Positions 6,879-14,937 of a DNA stretch of 21,179 bases are shown here, in pieces; position 1 is the first letter of the stretch; each line of letters opens with the position of its first letter. Source of the stretch: Clostridia bacterium (lineage in GTDB: Bacteria > Bacillota_A > Clostridia > Oscillospirales > Acutalibacteraceae); NCBI GenBank assembly GCA_024699005.1, contig JAILQN010000116.1, positions 1 to 21,179 of the forward strand, given 5' to 3'. The notes beneath the pieces were generated by a model. The model was not told the DNA's origin. It saw nothing but the letters and a program-made list of their open reading frames with translations, and did not search any database. The translations under genes and the position numbers were made by a program.

Positions 6879-7781
6879 TCAGAACGCAAAAATACTTTTA
6901 AAAGCGGCGAACAGATCCCTGAACCACCAGATAAGCTCCTGAAAGATATTTCCGTCCGGAATAAGCTGAGTCAGACTATTGGTGGTTATATCGCGTATCC
7001 CGAGTTTATAAAGACGTTCCGCGGACCCGATATCGTCCACGGTCCATGACATCGTATAAAGACCGGACGAGACGACCTTTTTTATCAGCTTATCATCCAG
7101 TACGTGCACGAAGTCGATCCCGTCGATGCCGTTCGCCTTGCAGAAATCGATGGATCCCTCATCATCTCCCACCGTTATCAGAAGATACGCCGGCACTTCG
7201 GGAAGTAATTCTTTGATCCTTACAAGAAGTTCCCTGCTGAAGCTGATGATGGTGAACGTCAGTATCTCTTCGCGCGCGGAAAGCAGCTCCGCGAGGGAAT
7301 CCATATCATCGACCGTCGCGCAGCCTTTGATCTCTATGACCGGGTGCAGGCAGTATTCCTTACAGACGTCCAGATATTCCGTCAGAGTCGGGACCTTCGT
7401 ATCAGGATAATCCTCCGCGTTGCTGCCCGAGTCGATCGTCAATCCGGAGATCTCTGCCCAGGTCAGATCTCTGACCTTGCCTTCGCCGTCCGTCATACGG
7501 TCCACGGTATCGTCGTGCATGATTACCCAGACGCCGTCCGCCGTGGGCGAAGTGTCGCACTCGGCGCCCCAGAAGCCGTATTCGCCCGCCAGACGGAACG
7601 CGGGGAGCGTATTCTCCGGCGCGACGGAGGAATACCCCCTGTGCGCGGTCATCCGCATGCTTCCTGACGGTATCTTATTGGACGAATAGACGGAAAGCTC
7701 CCCTGCCTCCGCGGCGAAAGCAGGCAGCAGGACGCAGAACGTCAGAATAAAAGCCAATAAGACCGAAAGATGTTTTTTCAT
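6879..7781 (-). CDS. Secreted glycerophosphodiester phosphodiesterase (GDPD family)
   Basis: The family hydrolyses glycerophosphodiesters such as glycerophosphocholine or glycerophosphoethanolamine to glycerol-3-phosphate and the free alcohol. The 300-aa protein begins with a signal peptide (residues 1-23, cleavage near AFA-AEA), so it should act outside the membrane. Active-site signatures are intact: AHRG (H47, R48), PENT (E57), ExD (E74, D76) and MHDD with H89. A late C-terminal segment rich in Trp and Phe (about 277-300) could touch the membrane. It starts six bases after the stop of the phosphoesterase gene, with an AAAGGAA ribosome site, so it is the last gene of that operon. Released ethanolamine could feed the eut operon; that is inference only. 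Confidence 0.92.
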   Translation of the reverse strand: MKKHLSVLLAFILTFCVLLPAFAAEAGELSVYSSNKIPSGSMRMTAHRGYSSVAPENTLPAFRLAGEYGFWGAECDTSPTADGVWVIMHDDTVDRMTDGEGKVRDLTWAEISGLTIDSGSNAEDYPDTKVPTLTEYLDVCKEYCLHPVIEIKGCATVDDMDSLAELLSAREEILTFTIISFSRELLVRIKELLPEVPAYLLITVGDDEGSIDFCKANGIDGIDFVHVLDDKLIKKVVSSGLYTMSWTVDDIGSAERLYKLGIRDITTNSLTQLIPDGNIFQELIWWFRDLFAAFKSIFAF

Positions 7782-7787
7782 GATGAT

Positions 7788-8849
7788 TTATTCCTTTTCA
7801 AATTTTTTTGAATAATAACGATGGACCGGCGATTCCCCCGACAGCAGGTCGTTTGTGCGGACGGTATACGTCTCGTATGAATCCGGACGGGCTTTATCCA
7901 GCGTGATAACGCGGAATCCCTTATTCCCGTCGTTGTACGAATGAGCTCCGCAGCCCGGGGAACATACCAGGTCGATCCCTCCGCAATCCAGAACGAAACA
8001 ATTGATGTGGTCGTGCCCGAAAAAGATCGCGCGCACGTCGCCCTGTTTCAGCATGGCGTCCATCTGTACCCAGCCCTCGGGCAGGTCCGTATTCGGCGGG
8101 CAGGGCGCCTCCTTCAGACGGTTTACGGAGAGATCCGTTCCGTCCGGCAGTATATAAAAAGAACCGGCAAAACCGACCGATCCGGGAGTATCCGGCGGTA
8201 CTTCTTTAAGCGCCCTGACGATATGCGGCGGCGATATATGCTGAAATACCATGGATGGCACGGGTTTCCCGCCGTTCAGAGCTTTCAGAGCTTCGCACTC
8301 TTTTACGTACCACTCCGCCTGTTCGGGAAAAACGTAACCGTAACTGTCGACAGCCGGATCGGCGTGGTCGCTGCCGGAATCGAAGCACCAGAGGTTATAG
8401 ACGATACGGTCGCTGTGCGCGGACTCATAAACAGGGATACTGTAATTCCCGGTATGTACGGTATGTCTGCCGCCAATGGTCATTTCGGCGGAAAAACCCG
8501 GTTTGCCGATAAAACAGCCGTACGTCCCGTACTGTGCGAGCTGCTCTGCCTTGGTACAGGGCGTGCGGTCGTCGTCATGATTGCCGAACACCGCGGCTAC
8601 GGGGATGCCGAAAGGCTCCAGCAGATCCATAAAGTTCTTTATCGCCCTGCGGGCGCTCTCTTTAGTACCGAGCGCGTAACCGGAGATATTGTCGCCGGTC
8701 ATGATAATGATGTCCGGCTTCGCCTCACCGATCACTCTGCGGACAGATTCTTCATCCTCCGGCACGGCCTCTTCATATGCATGCAGGTCGGTTATCTGCA
8801 GGATCGTAAGTCTGCCGTCTTCACGGAAAGCGATTTTTTTATTATCCAT
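7788..8849 (-). CDS. Calcineurin-like metallophosphoesterase
   Basis: This is a cytoplasmic dinuclear-metal phosphoesterase of about 353 aa, with no signal peptide. The motif blocks are all present: TDLH (D21, H23), TGDN (D53), GNHDD (N90, H91), FQHISPP in the middle and FGHDH near residue 280. The substrate is not evident; relatives act on phosphodiesters or phosphomonoesters. I favour the ATG at 8847-8849, with a weak GGTG site. A GTG at 8853-8855 would overlap the upstream stop by 4 bases and add two residues. Either way, translation is probably coupled to the preceding 574-aa gene. Together with the downstream phosphodiesterase it suggests breakdown of a phosphate-bearing substrate. Confidence 0.88.
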   Translation of the reverse strand: MDNKKIAFREDGRLTILQITDLHAYEEAVPEDEESVRRVIGEAKPDIIIMTGDNISGYALGTKESARRAIKNFMDLLEPFGIPVAAVFGNHDDDRTPCTKAEQLAQYGTYGCFIGKPGFSAEMTIGGRHTVHTGNYSIPVYESAHSDRIVYNLWCFDSGSDHADPAVDSYGYVFPEQAEWYVKECEALKALNGGKPVPSMVFQHISPPHIVRALKEVPPDTPGSVGFAGSFYILPDGTDLSVNRLKEAPCPPNTDLPEGWVQMDAMLKQGDVRAIFFGHDHINCFVLDCGGIDLVCSPGCGAHSYNDGNKGFRVITLDKARPDSYETYTVRTNDLLSGESPVHRYYSKKFEKE

Positions 8850-8851
8850 AT

Positions 8852-10576
8852 TCACACCGTTATCACGATCTCTGTCATGCCGTCTTCATCCGGCGCAAAA
8901 ACATACTCTGTCCCCATGAATCCCGGGTTAAGATTAAAGAAATCCGCAGGCTCGTGAAACATGGTTCCGCGCTCCGCCGTTACGCCCGCCCCGCCGTTTA
9001 TTACCGGCAGGACAAAACGGACCTCATCCTTTACCTCAGCGTTGACGCAATAATTGATACGCAGCAGATCCCGCTCAAAAGTATACGTCAGAGAAAACGC
9101 GAATTTATCGTCCGGGCAGTTTCCGGTTTCGTCGCACAGCGACGCGTCCGCAATGACGTCTATATTATCGCCGCCGATTTTCCGGGATTGCAATGCGCCA
9201 AGATCATAATACTGAGTCAGCCTGACGCCGCCGGCGGTCGCTTCAAGCCGGGGGCATGGACAGCGGTGATCATCTTCACGCGACGGCAGCTGCTGATTGA
9301 ACGGTTCCCTGAGCCTGAAATCAGGAGCGCCGCAGGCGATAAGAGGACCTGTCTTACCGTGCCACAGCAGACTGATCGTTCCGCCGGAGGCGTGAGCGCC
9401 GGGAAAGGCGACGTGATCACAGGATATAACGTCCGAGATCCATCCGCCGAAGTTTACGCGCAGCACGTCGAGATCTTCATATCTGCGTACGCACTTCGCG
9501 TCGGTCACAGGCAACGACGTCCGCTCAAAATCATACGTACCGTTATTCAGACTTCCGGCAAGAGCCTTCGCATGGCAGAAAGTGTGGTGGACGCAGGGCT
9601 TCTCCCCGTGACGGTGATAATCCGGTCCCCCGTAAAGCAGCCCGTCGTGCGTGCATCGGACAAGAAGCTCTGTATTCCGCAGCGCGGCTTCGGCAAAAAC
9701 CGGCTCGTCTTTACCCAGCAGAAAAAGCGCGTCCTGACAGCCGTCGGAAGTCCTGCTGCCCCAGTAGGTCCATTTGAACGCGCGTGAACCCACGCTGTCG
9801 TCCCATGCGCCGTCCGGAAGCATCCATTCAAGATGAGCCGACCATATTTCACGGCAGGAAGATATCATTTCGGGATCGTCCAGCTCAAACGCGCACCGCG
9901 TGAGAGACGGGAGCGTCTCCTCCACGTTATATCCGCCGACGTCTGCAGCCCGGCATCCTTTCCGTGTTTTCAGATCGACCGGATGCCCCTCACCGTATAT
10001 AAGAAGATTGTCGGTTGTACGGTCAAGGCAGAACTCTGCCAGCTCCCGTGCAAGGTCCGTATAATCTGTCCGGTCAAAATACCTGCCCAGAAGAGCCATC
10101 GCGCAGGCGTTGGCAGCGTAATAATTGAGATACGCCTGCAATCTGCCGGGACGAAGATTCTCAGACAGCCACGCCCCCATACGCTCCAGACGTTTTTTCC
10201 ACCCGGTTCTTTCCGTTTCGGTCAGAAGATCGCCGTGGTAAAAGAGCGCGTCGTGCAGAGCGACTGCTCCGAACACCGTTACACCGCGCCAGTCCGATTT
10301 TGCGTCGTTGCGCAGGCTGCCGTCGGCGCACAGCATATTTTCTCCCCAGCGGAAAAGCTTTTTTGCAGACGTCAGATAACGCTCCTCCCCGGTGCGCGCC
10401 GCGAGACACATAAGCGGATAAACCGCTTCGTGACAGCGGCCGTGTATCATTCTGCAGGCGGGGCACATGATCCCGCCGTCAAGTTCAGGCCGCTCCGGCA
10501 TAACGATCTGCAGCTTTACGAGAGCTTCTCCCCAGTCACTCAGCAAACCGGAAACCGGCTTTTCCGTTTCGTTCAT
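8852..10576 (-). CDS. Unrecognised 574-aa protein, possible alpha/alpha-toroid carbohydrate-active enzyme
   Basis: I do not recognise this protein with certainty. The N-terminal 370 residues are helical, with repeated patterns of alternating aromatic and small residues (CHEAVYPLMCLAARTGEERY, VFGAVALHDALFYH, YYAANACAMALLGRYF) that resemble alpha/alpha-barrel lyases and hydrolases. Candidate active-site clusters are MIHGRCHE (44-51), LNYYAANA (about 148-155) and HHTFCHAKAL (about 333-342). The last 200 residues look like beta-sheet (YTFERDLLRINYCVNAE), as in heparinase-type lyases and GH families with a C-terminal sandwich. It has no signal peptide. Its ATG overlaps the stop of the upstream oxidoreductase (ATGA), implying coupled expression. 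The likely role is depolymerisation of an imported oligosaccharide; this is inference. Confidence 0.75.
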   Translation of the reverse strand: MNETEKPVSGLLSDWGEALVKLQIVMPERPELDGGIMCPACRMIHGRCHEAVYPLMCLAARTGEERYLTSAKKLFRWGENMLCADGSLRNDAKSDWRGVTVFGAVALHDALFYHGDLLTETERTGWKKRLERMGAWLSENLRPGRLQAYLNYYAANACAMALLGRYFDRTDYTDLARELAEFCLDRTTDNLLIYGEGHPVDLKTRKGCRAADVGGYNVEETLPSLTRCAFELDDPEMISSCREIWSAHLEWMLPDGAWDDSVGSRAFKWTYWGSRTSDGCQDALFLLGKDEPVFAEAALRNTELLVRCTHDGLLYGGPDYHRHGEKPCVHHTFCHAKALAGSLNNGTYDFERTSLPVTDAKCVRRYEDLDVLRVNFGGWISDVISCDHVAFPGAHASGGTISLLWHGKTGPLIACGAPDFRLREPFNQQLPSREDDHRCPCPRLEATAGGVRLTQYYDLGALQSRKIGGDNIDVIADASLCDETGNCPDDKFAFSLTYTFERDLLRINYCVNAEVKDEVRFVLPVINGGAGVTAERGTMFHEPADFFNLNPGFMGTEYVFAPDEDGMTEIVITV

Positions 10577-11835
10577 TTCGTTTCAAGCGGGATCCGTTTC
10601 CCGCCGTTTTTCCTCGATTCCTCGGCAGCCAGCGCGATATCGTGGCTTATAACGGTCGCGTCGATGGTCGTTATATCCTTAAGATCCGTTGTCTCTCCGC
10701 ATATGATCCTGACGAATCGGGATATGAGCCTGATATCGCCCTCTATGTGTCCGCCCGGGATGGGCGCCGTGTTTATCCGCACGGTTTTTCCGCCGAAAAT
10801 ATGCAGCGTCAGTTTGTTGCCGTAACCGACGAGCTCGCCTTTCGTGCCAATGATATGGCATTCCCGGAACATCTTCTGTGAAAAGGCGTTCATATCAAGT
10901 ACCGCCGTCGCCCCGTTTCCGAATTCCATCATCACAAGCTGATTGTCGCACACGTTGTTGTCGCACATGTAAACGCATCTGCCGTATTCACCGTTCCTGA
11001 CGGCGTTTTCAACGTCGGCAGCGCTGTTTTTCGTTTTTCCCGTGAGCGTACGTTTCATATATTTTATGAATTTCGCCTTCCAGAACGGGTCTTTTATATA
11101 AAGCCGTTCCGCGTCGTAAGGGCAGTTCCGCTTTGCCTTGCAGCCGCCCGTGCAGGTCGGCGCGGCACCTTCGGGAGCGTTTTCTTTACGGAAATACTTC
11201 AGCGAGCCGACGGAGCTGACGCTCACGCACGGGGAATCTATAAACCACGCGATCAGATCTATGTCGTGGCAGCATTTCGCCAAGATAGAGGGAGTCGAAG
11301 CGTATTCATCCCGCCAGTTTCCCCTTACAAAACTGTGGGCGAAATGAAAATATCCGACGTTTTCGGTGTGATTTATCGTGACTATATCCCCTATCCGGCC
11401 GCTTGATATTATCTCTTTTATTTTGCCGTAATAGTTGGAATAACGCAGCACGTGGCAGATGATCAGGAGCACGCCGTTCTCCTCCGCAAGATCACGAAGT
11501 TCGGTATACTCCTCCTTCACACCGCTGACGGGCTTTTCAAGAAGGATATTTTTATAACCGGTCAGGATCGCCTGTTTCGTGACGGCGTAATGGCTCGCGT
11601 CCTGCGTGGCGATTATCAGAGCGTCCGAAATGACGCCCCGGGAGAAAAACTCCCCGGGCGAATCGAACCGCATATCTTCCGGGACGGAATATTCAGGCGC
11701 TATATCGTCAAGCGCCTGCCTGCGGATATCGCACAGCGCGGCGATCTTTACCTTTGAAGCGTGGAAGTGCTTCAGAAACCCCAAATATTCTGTGCCTCTG
11801 TTTCCGAGGCCTATGACGGACACAGTTTTTTTCAT
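10573..11835 (-). CDS. Gfo/Idh/MocA family NAD(P)-dependent oxidoreductase
   Basis: The family oxidises or reduces sugars, inositols and related polyols. The 420-aa protein has the Rossmann motif VIGLGNRG (7-14), the EKP motif (E100-K101-P102) with the catalytic-type lysine, and a CCHDIDLIAWF segment matching the conserved HxxD helix. A cysteine-rich insert (CTGGCKAKRNCPY, then CVYMCDNNVCDNQ) may bind a metal. The ATG at 11833-11835 lacks a clear ribosome site, which is unusual for this window. It lies 69 bases after eutP, separated by a strong hairpin, and heads the four-gene operon ending in the glycerophosphodiesterase. The substrate cannot be named from sequence. Confidence 0.9.
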   Translation of the reverse strand: MKKTVSVIGLGNRGTEYLGFLKHFHASKVKIAALCDIRRQALDDIAPEYSVPEDMRFDSPGEFFSRGVISDALIIATQDASHYAVTKQAILTGYKNILLEKPVSGVKEEYTELRDLAEENGVLLIICHVLRYSNYYGKIKEIISSGRIGDIVTINHTENVGYFHFAHSFVRGNWRDEYASTPSILAKCCHDIDLIAWFIDSPCVSVSSVGSLKYFRKENAPEGAAPTCTGGCKAKRNCPYDAERLYIKDPFWKAKFIKYMKRTLTGKTKNSAADVENAVRNGEYGRCVYMCDNNVCDNQLVMMEFGNGATAVLDMNAFSQKMFRECHIIGTKGELVGYGNKLTLHIFGGKTVRINTAPIPGGHIEGDIRLISRFVRIICGETTDLKDITTIDATVISHDIALAAEESRKNGGKRIPLETK

Positions 11836-11864
11836 ATTCTGTTTTATGGATCAATCAAACGAAC

Positions 11865-11895
11865 GGGGCTGTAAAAACACGCTTTTTACAGCCCC
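11865..11895. terminator. 13-bp perfect hairpin at the end of the eut operon
   Basis: GGGGCTGTAAAAA (11865-11877) pairs perfectly with TTTTTACAGCCCC (11883-11895) around a 5-base loop. It sits 9 bases after the eutP stop, where the operon should end. On the minus strand the T-run lies inside the 3' arm rather than after it; the external TTTT is on the plus-strand side. Confidence 0.7.
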
Positions 11896-11904
11896 TTTTG
11901 CCTC

Positions 11905-12333
11905 TCACTCTTCCAGAAACTTTATCAGCTCATCCACGCCCTCGCCTGTCACGGAGCTGAGTTCAAAGATCGGTTTTGCGCCGGTCATTTCAAGCAGTTC
12001 CCGCGACATTTTTATCTGTTTTTCCGTCGCGACGTCGATCTTCGTAACCACGCCGGCGACGGGCACGGGAAATGCGGACGCCTGCCCCGCGGAATAATAG
12101 AACCGCTCGGCGGTAGGGTCGATAAGGAACAGGACCAGATCGACTTCCGCTGCGGTGACCATAAGCCCGCGCAGCAGCGAACGGCGCTCCAGATATTCGC
12201 CCGGAGTATCTATCGTCTCGCCGATGACCTCGAGAGCCTGAGTCTTTTTATATTCCCGGGCGAGCCCGTGTATCCGCTGACAAAGCGTGGTCTTGCCGCA
12301 GGAGACCGTTCCTATCAGAATGAATTTTTTCAT
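11905..12333 (-). CDS. eutP: EutP/PduV-type P-loop GTPase-like BMC protein
   Basis: EutP/PduV are Ras-like small P-loop proteins associated with ethanolamine and propanediol microcompartments; their exact role is unsettled. The 142-aa product is full length for the family. The Walker A loop is GTVSCGKT (G8-T15), a DTPGEY segment follows (G3-like, about 43-48), FLIDPT comes next, and TKID (about 97-100) matches the G4 nucleotide-specificity motif. Its ATG overlaps the eutS stop in an ATGA arrangement, so translation is coupled. It is the last gene of the BMC operon and is followed by the 13-bp hairpin. Confidence 0.93.
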   Translation of the reverse strand: MKKFILIGTVSCGKTTLCQRIHGLAREYKKTQALEVIGETIDTPGEYLERRSLLRGLMVTAAEVDLVLFLIDPTAERFYYSAGQASAFPVPVAGVVTKIDVATEKQIKMSRELLEMTGAKPIFELSSVTGEGVDELIKFLEE

Positions 12334-12689
12334 GAACGCGTTATCACCGTCGGAGCAAAATGCAGCACGTTCTCGAGCACGTTCAGCACGTCTTTAAGCG
12401 CCGCCTCCACGCTGGCGACGTCGCCGCTGACGACAAGCGACCCGTTGAACCGGTCCACGAATACCACCTCGACGTTCGCCGCTTTGGTGGCGACGTCGGC
12501 GCCTATAATGGCGGCTTCGCTGGGAGTGATGGTCATTATACCGAGAGCGCCGGTGTGTTCCGTCATAACGCCCAGCTTTTTATAAAGATCCGCGTTCGGA
12601 TTGGCGATCAGGTGCGCCATGGTGACCTGTTTTCCGGGCACCAGCTCCTGAATTATTCTTTGTTTCGGGTCCTGAGAGTTTTGAGACAT
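12330..12689 (-). CDS. eutS: BMC shell protein EutS
   Basis: This is a circularly permuted BMC-H hexamer subunit of 119 aa that forms part of the shell facets. The start [22 protein letters not shown] matches EutS closely, as does the mid segment [19 protein letters not shown]. The Ser/Gln-rich first nine residues are an extension over the enterobacterial protein. No good ribosome site precedes the ATG; the ten-base gap from pduT is AT-rich. EutS hexamers are known to be bent, which may help edges or curvature. Confidence 0.95.
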   Translation of the reverse strand: MSQNSQDPKQRIIQELVPGKQVTMAHLIANPNADLYKKLGVMTEHTGALGIMTITPSEAAIIGADVATKAANVEVVFVDRFNGSLVVSGDVASVEAALKDVLNVLENVLHFAPTVITRS

Positions 12690-12699
12690 AAACTATATA

Positions 12700-13245
12700 T
12701 TAAAACAGACTCTCCAAAAGTTCCTTATGCGGACTCGGTATAACGACCGATGATACGAGCATACCTTCTGCGTTCGGCGTGTGGATACCGCAGTATACCG
12801 ACTCCCGCACGGCGGCGACCTCGCCGGTGAGCACCACAAAGGATTTGCCGCCTATACCGGTTCCCAGGCGAACTTCGACCAGATCCACGTCCGCGGCTTT
12901 GACCGCCGCATCCGCGCCGTATACCGAGGCGGTGACGCTGTAGAATTCCATGACTCCTATCGCCTGCATACGCTCGGGATAGTTGGTCATATTGATCGCT
13001 TTGACCACCTGGGGATGGATATTGGGTATCACGCAGCTGTCCACAACGTGCTTTCCGCCGATCTCCCTGCCGGAATCGATACTTGCCTGAACCGCGGCGA
13101 CTTCCCCGGTGAAAAGAATATAATACTTTCCCGGGCATCCCGCCTTGGAAAACACCATGGAGACGTCGGCTGTCTTGAGCACGATATCCGCAGACTCAAC
13201 GCCTTTCGCTATACTGTTCAGTTCCAAAAAACCTATAGCCTGCAT
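12700..13245 (-). CDS. pduT: BMC-T shell protein PduT, predicted [4Fe-4S] pore
   Basis: This is a tandem-domain BMC shell trimer subunit of 181 aa: domain 1 at about 1-90 (QAIGFLELNSIAKG) and domain 2 at about 92-181 (QAIGVMEFYSVTAS). C37 in SKAGCPGKY aligns with the pore cysteine that in Salmonella PduT holds a [4Fe-4S] cluster at the threefold axis, so electrons could pass through the shell. The gene starts three bases after the pduS stop, with an AAAGGAGCG site inside the end of pduS, so the two are translated together. PduT binds PduS in the propanediol system; the pair probably works the same way here. Confidence 0.92.
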   Translation of the reverse strand: MQAIGFLELNSIAKGVESADIVLKTADVSMVFSKAGCPGKYYILFTGEVAAVQASIDSGREIGGKHVVDSCVIPNIHPQVVKAINMTNYPERMQAIGVMEFYSVTASVYGADAAVKAADVDLVEVRLGTGIGGKSFVVLTGEVAAVRESVYCGIHTPNAEGMLVSSVVIPSPHKELLESLF

Positions 13246-13248
13246 CGT

Positions 13249-14589
13249 TTACGCTCCTTTGATCGTTATGCTGTCCGTAACCGATATTATCCGGCCGGAA
13301 ATGCTTGCGTGTATATTTGCGCCCAGAGCGCCTTCCTTCGGCGCCGCGATAAGATCGCCCCTGTTTACGCTGTCGCCCTCGCCGACTACAGGTACGGATG
13401 GCGCGCCTATGTTCATTTTGAGCGGGATGCGGACCTCATCGGGCTCGTCGCATATAAGCTCCCGCGGTTCAAGGCCGAAATACTTTCCGACTCCCGCGCG
13501 GGAAGCAAGCCTGCCGGTCGGGACCTTGCGTTCCTCCCGCAGAGGGCTGACCGGCCCGAGGTCCCCTTCTGCCCTTGCGTAGCGCACGCCGGCAGCGCCG
13601 AGTTCACGCTTTATGAGAGAATTTATCCTTCTGGGCTGAAGCCCCATCGGGCAGGCGTAAGTCTCGCAGATGCCGCACTCGCAGCAGAGCTGAGCCCTTA
13701 TGATATCGGGATCGTCGAGAAGTTCTTTTACGTCCGTTCCCGTAGACATTTTGCGCATTATCTTATGCGGCGAGAGCGGATGCCCGAGCAGATGACGCGG
13801 GCAGAGCTGAGTGCAGAAGGAACACTGTATGCACGCCGATCGGGCGCGGTTGAGCATAGCTTTGACAGGCACGGCGTTCTGCGACGCGTGATAGCCGTCG
13901 GACGGCAGCACCAGTATTCCCGAGGTTGTTTTGGTAACGACGGCGGAATCGATATCCGCTACCGTCTGCCCCATCATCGGACCGCCCGAGACATAGTAAG
14001 GATCGCTTATCGTGGCGCCCCCCGCCAGTTCGACGCAGCGGCGAAGCGGAGTCCCTACCGGCACGCAGACCACGACCGGATGAGCGACCTCCCCTGTTAC
14101 GGTCAGGTATTTCTTTATGAACGGCTTGCCCTGCATCGCCCAATAGATCGAATAGACCGTGGCGACGTTGTCCACGACGGCTCCGACGTTCCCCGGGAGC
14201 CCGGCGGGCGGCACTACGCGTCCGGTGACTTCATAGACGAGCGCCTGTTCGTCCCCGGCGGGATAAAAGCTGTCGAAAAGACAGAGTCTGACGGAAGCAC
14301 CCTGCTCTTCTATCGCCTTGCGCAGAGCTTCGGTCTCCTCCTCATAATGCTCTTTGAGTCCGATCACGGCGTTGGGGATGCCCAGCCCGTCCGCAACGGC
14401 AGCCACAGCCTTTACTATCTCGGCGGCTTTGTTCCGCATAAGCCAGCGGTCCGTACGGAGCAGCGGCTCGCATTCCGCTCCGTTGATTATGAAATACTCA
14501 AAGTTCCCCTTCAGCTTGACGTGCGTGGGGAACCCGGCTCCGCCGCAGCCGACGATGCCCGCGGCGGCGATTTGATCGATCAGCCCCAT
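13249..14589 (-). CDS. pduS: PduS-like RnfC-family flavoprotein, cobalamin reductase
   Basis: PduS uses NADH to reduce cob(III)/cob(II)alamin for the adenosyltransferase. The 446-aa protein has the RnfC-like NADH/FMN region with GCGGAGFPTHVK (14-25) and GAECEPLL (37-44). Two ferredoxin-like clusters follow: C253, C256, C259, C263P and C302, C305, C308, C313P. A C-terminal SLBB/barrel-like part ends in SGRIISVTDSITI. The size and layout equal PduS, and it is followed immediately by pduT. Its partner is probably EutT in the same operon. A GGGAG site precedes the ATG. An RnfC-type electron-transfer role independent of cobalamin is the main alternative. Confidence 0.92.
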   Translation of the reverse strand: MGLIDQIAAAGIVGCGGAGFPTHVKLKGNFEYFIINGAECEPLLRTDRWLMRNKAAEIVKAVAAVADGLGIPNAVIGLKEHYEEETEALRKAIEEQGASVRLCLFDSFYPAGDEQALVYEVTGRVVPPAGLPGNVGAVVDNVATVYSIYWAMQGKPFIKKYLTVTGEVAHPVVVCVPVGTPLRRCVELAGGATISDPYYVSGGPMMGQTVADIDSAVVTKTTSGILVLPSDGYHASQNAVPVKAMLNRARSACIQCSFCTQLCPRHLLGHPLSPHKIMRKMSTGTDVKELLDDPDIIRAQLCCECGICETYACPMGLQPRRINSLIKRELGAAGVRYARAEGDLGPVSPLREERKVPTGRLASRAGVGKYFGLEPRELICDEPDEVRIPLKMNIGAPSVPVVGEGDSVNRGDLIAAPKEGALGANIHASISGRIISVTDSITIKGA

Positions 14590-14628
14590 ATTGTTTCTCC
14601 CTGTTACCTGAACCCGGATCCCTGATAC

Positions 14629-14928
14629 TTAATCTTTCTTTCTGATCTTCAGCTTTGCCTTTTCCCTGTCGACTTCCACAGTGTCGATGATGCCGACGAT
14701 CGCCATATCGGCGGGGATATCGTCGTTGCCGAAGGCCTTGCGCGCGGTACTGCCCGATACGACGAGCACCTGCTCGCCGACGCCGGCACCGACGATGTCG
14801 GCTGCGACGTAAGTCTTGGGTTTCTCTGTCTCGGGATCTTCCTCTTTGACGACCATGAGCTTGAGTCCTTCAAGGCTCGGCTCTTTTTTTGTCGACCAGA
14901 CATGACCGATTACTCTGCAAATAACCAT
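14629..14928 (-). CDS. eutN: BMC-P pentameric vertex protein EutN
   Basis: This protein of the EutN/CcmL family forms pentamers that close the shell vertices. The 99-aa product starts MVICRVIGHVWSTKK, the family's usual N-terminus, and carries the diagnostic VAADIVGAGVGEQVLVVSGS and MAIVGIIDTVEVD segments. The ribosome site GAGGAAA overlaps the stop region of the preceding gene (9-bp gap). The tail is lysine-rich (KAKLKIRKKD). It is the only vertex gene in the window. Confidence 0.95.
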   Translation of the reverse strand: MVICRVIGHVWSTKKEPSLEGLKLMVVKEEDPETEKPKTYVAADIVGAGVGEQVLVVSGSTARKAFGNDDIPADMAIVGIIDTVEVDREKAKLKIRKKD

Positions 14929-14937
14929 TGTATTTCC

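Noticed and set aside
12781..14625. A 614-codon open frame on the plus strand across pduT, pduS and eutN
   Set aside because: It is antisense to three well-conserved BMC genes, has no family resemblance and odd composition (rich in Arg, His, Tyr), and arises from the codon bias of the minus-strand genes.
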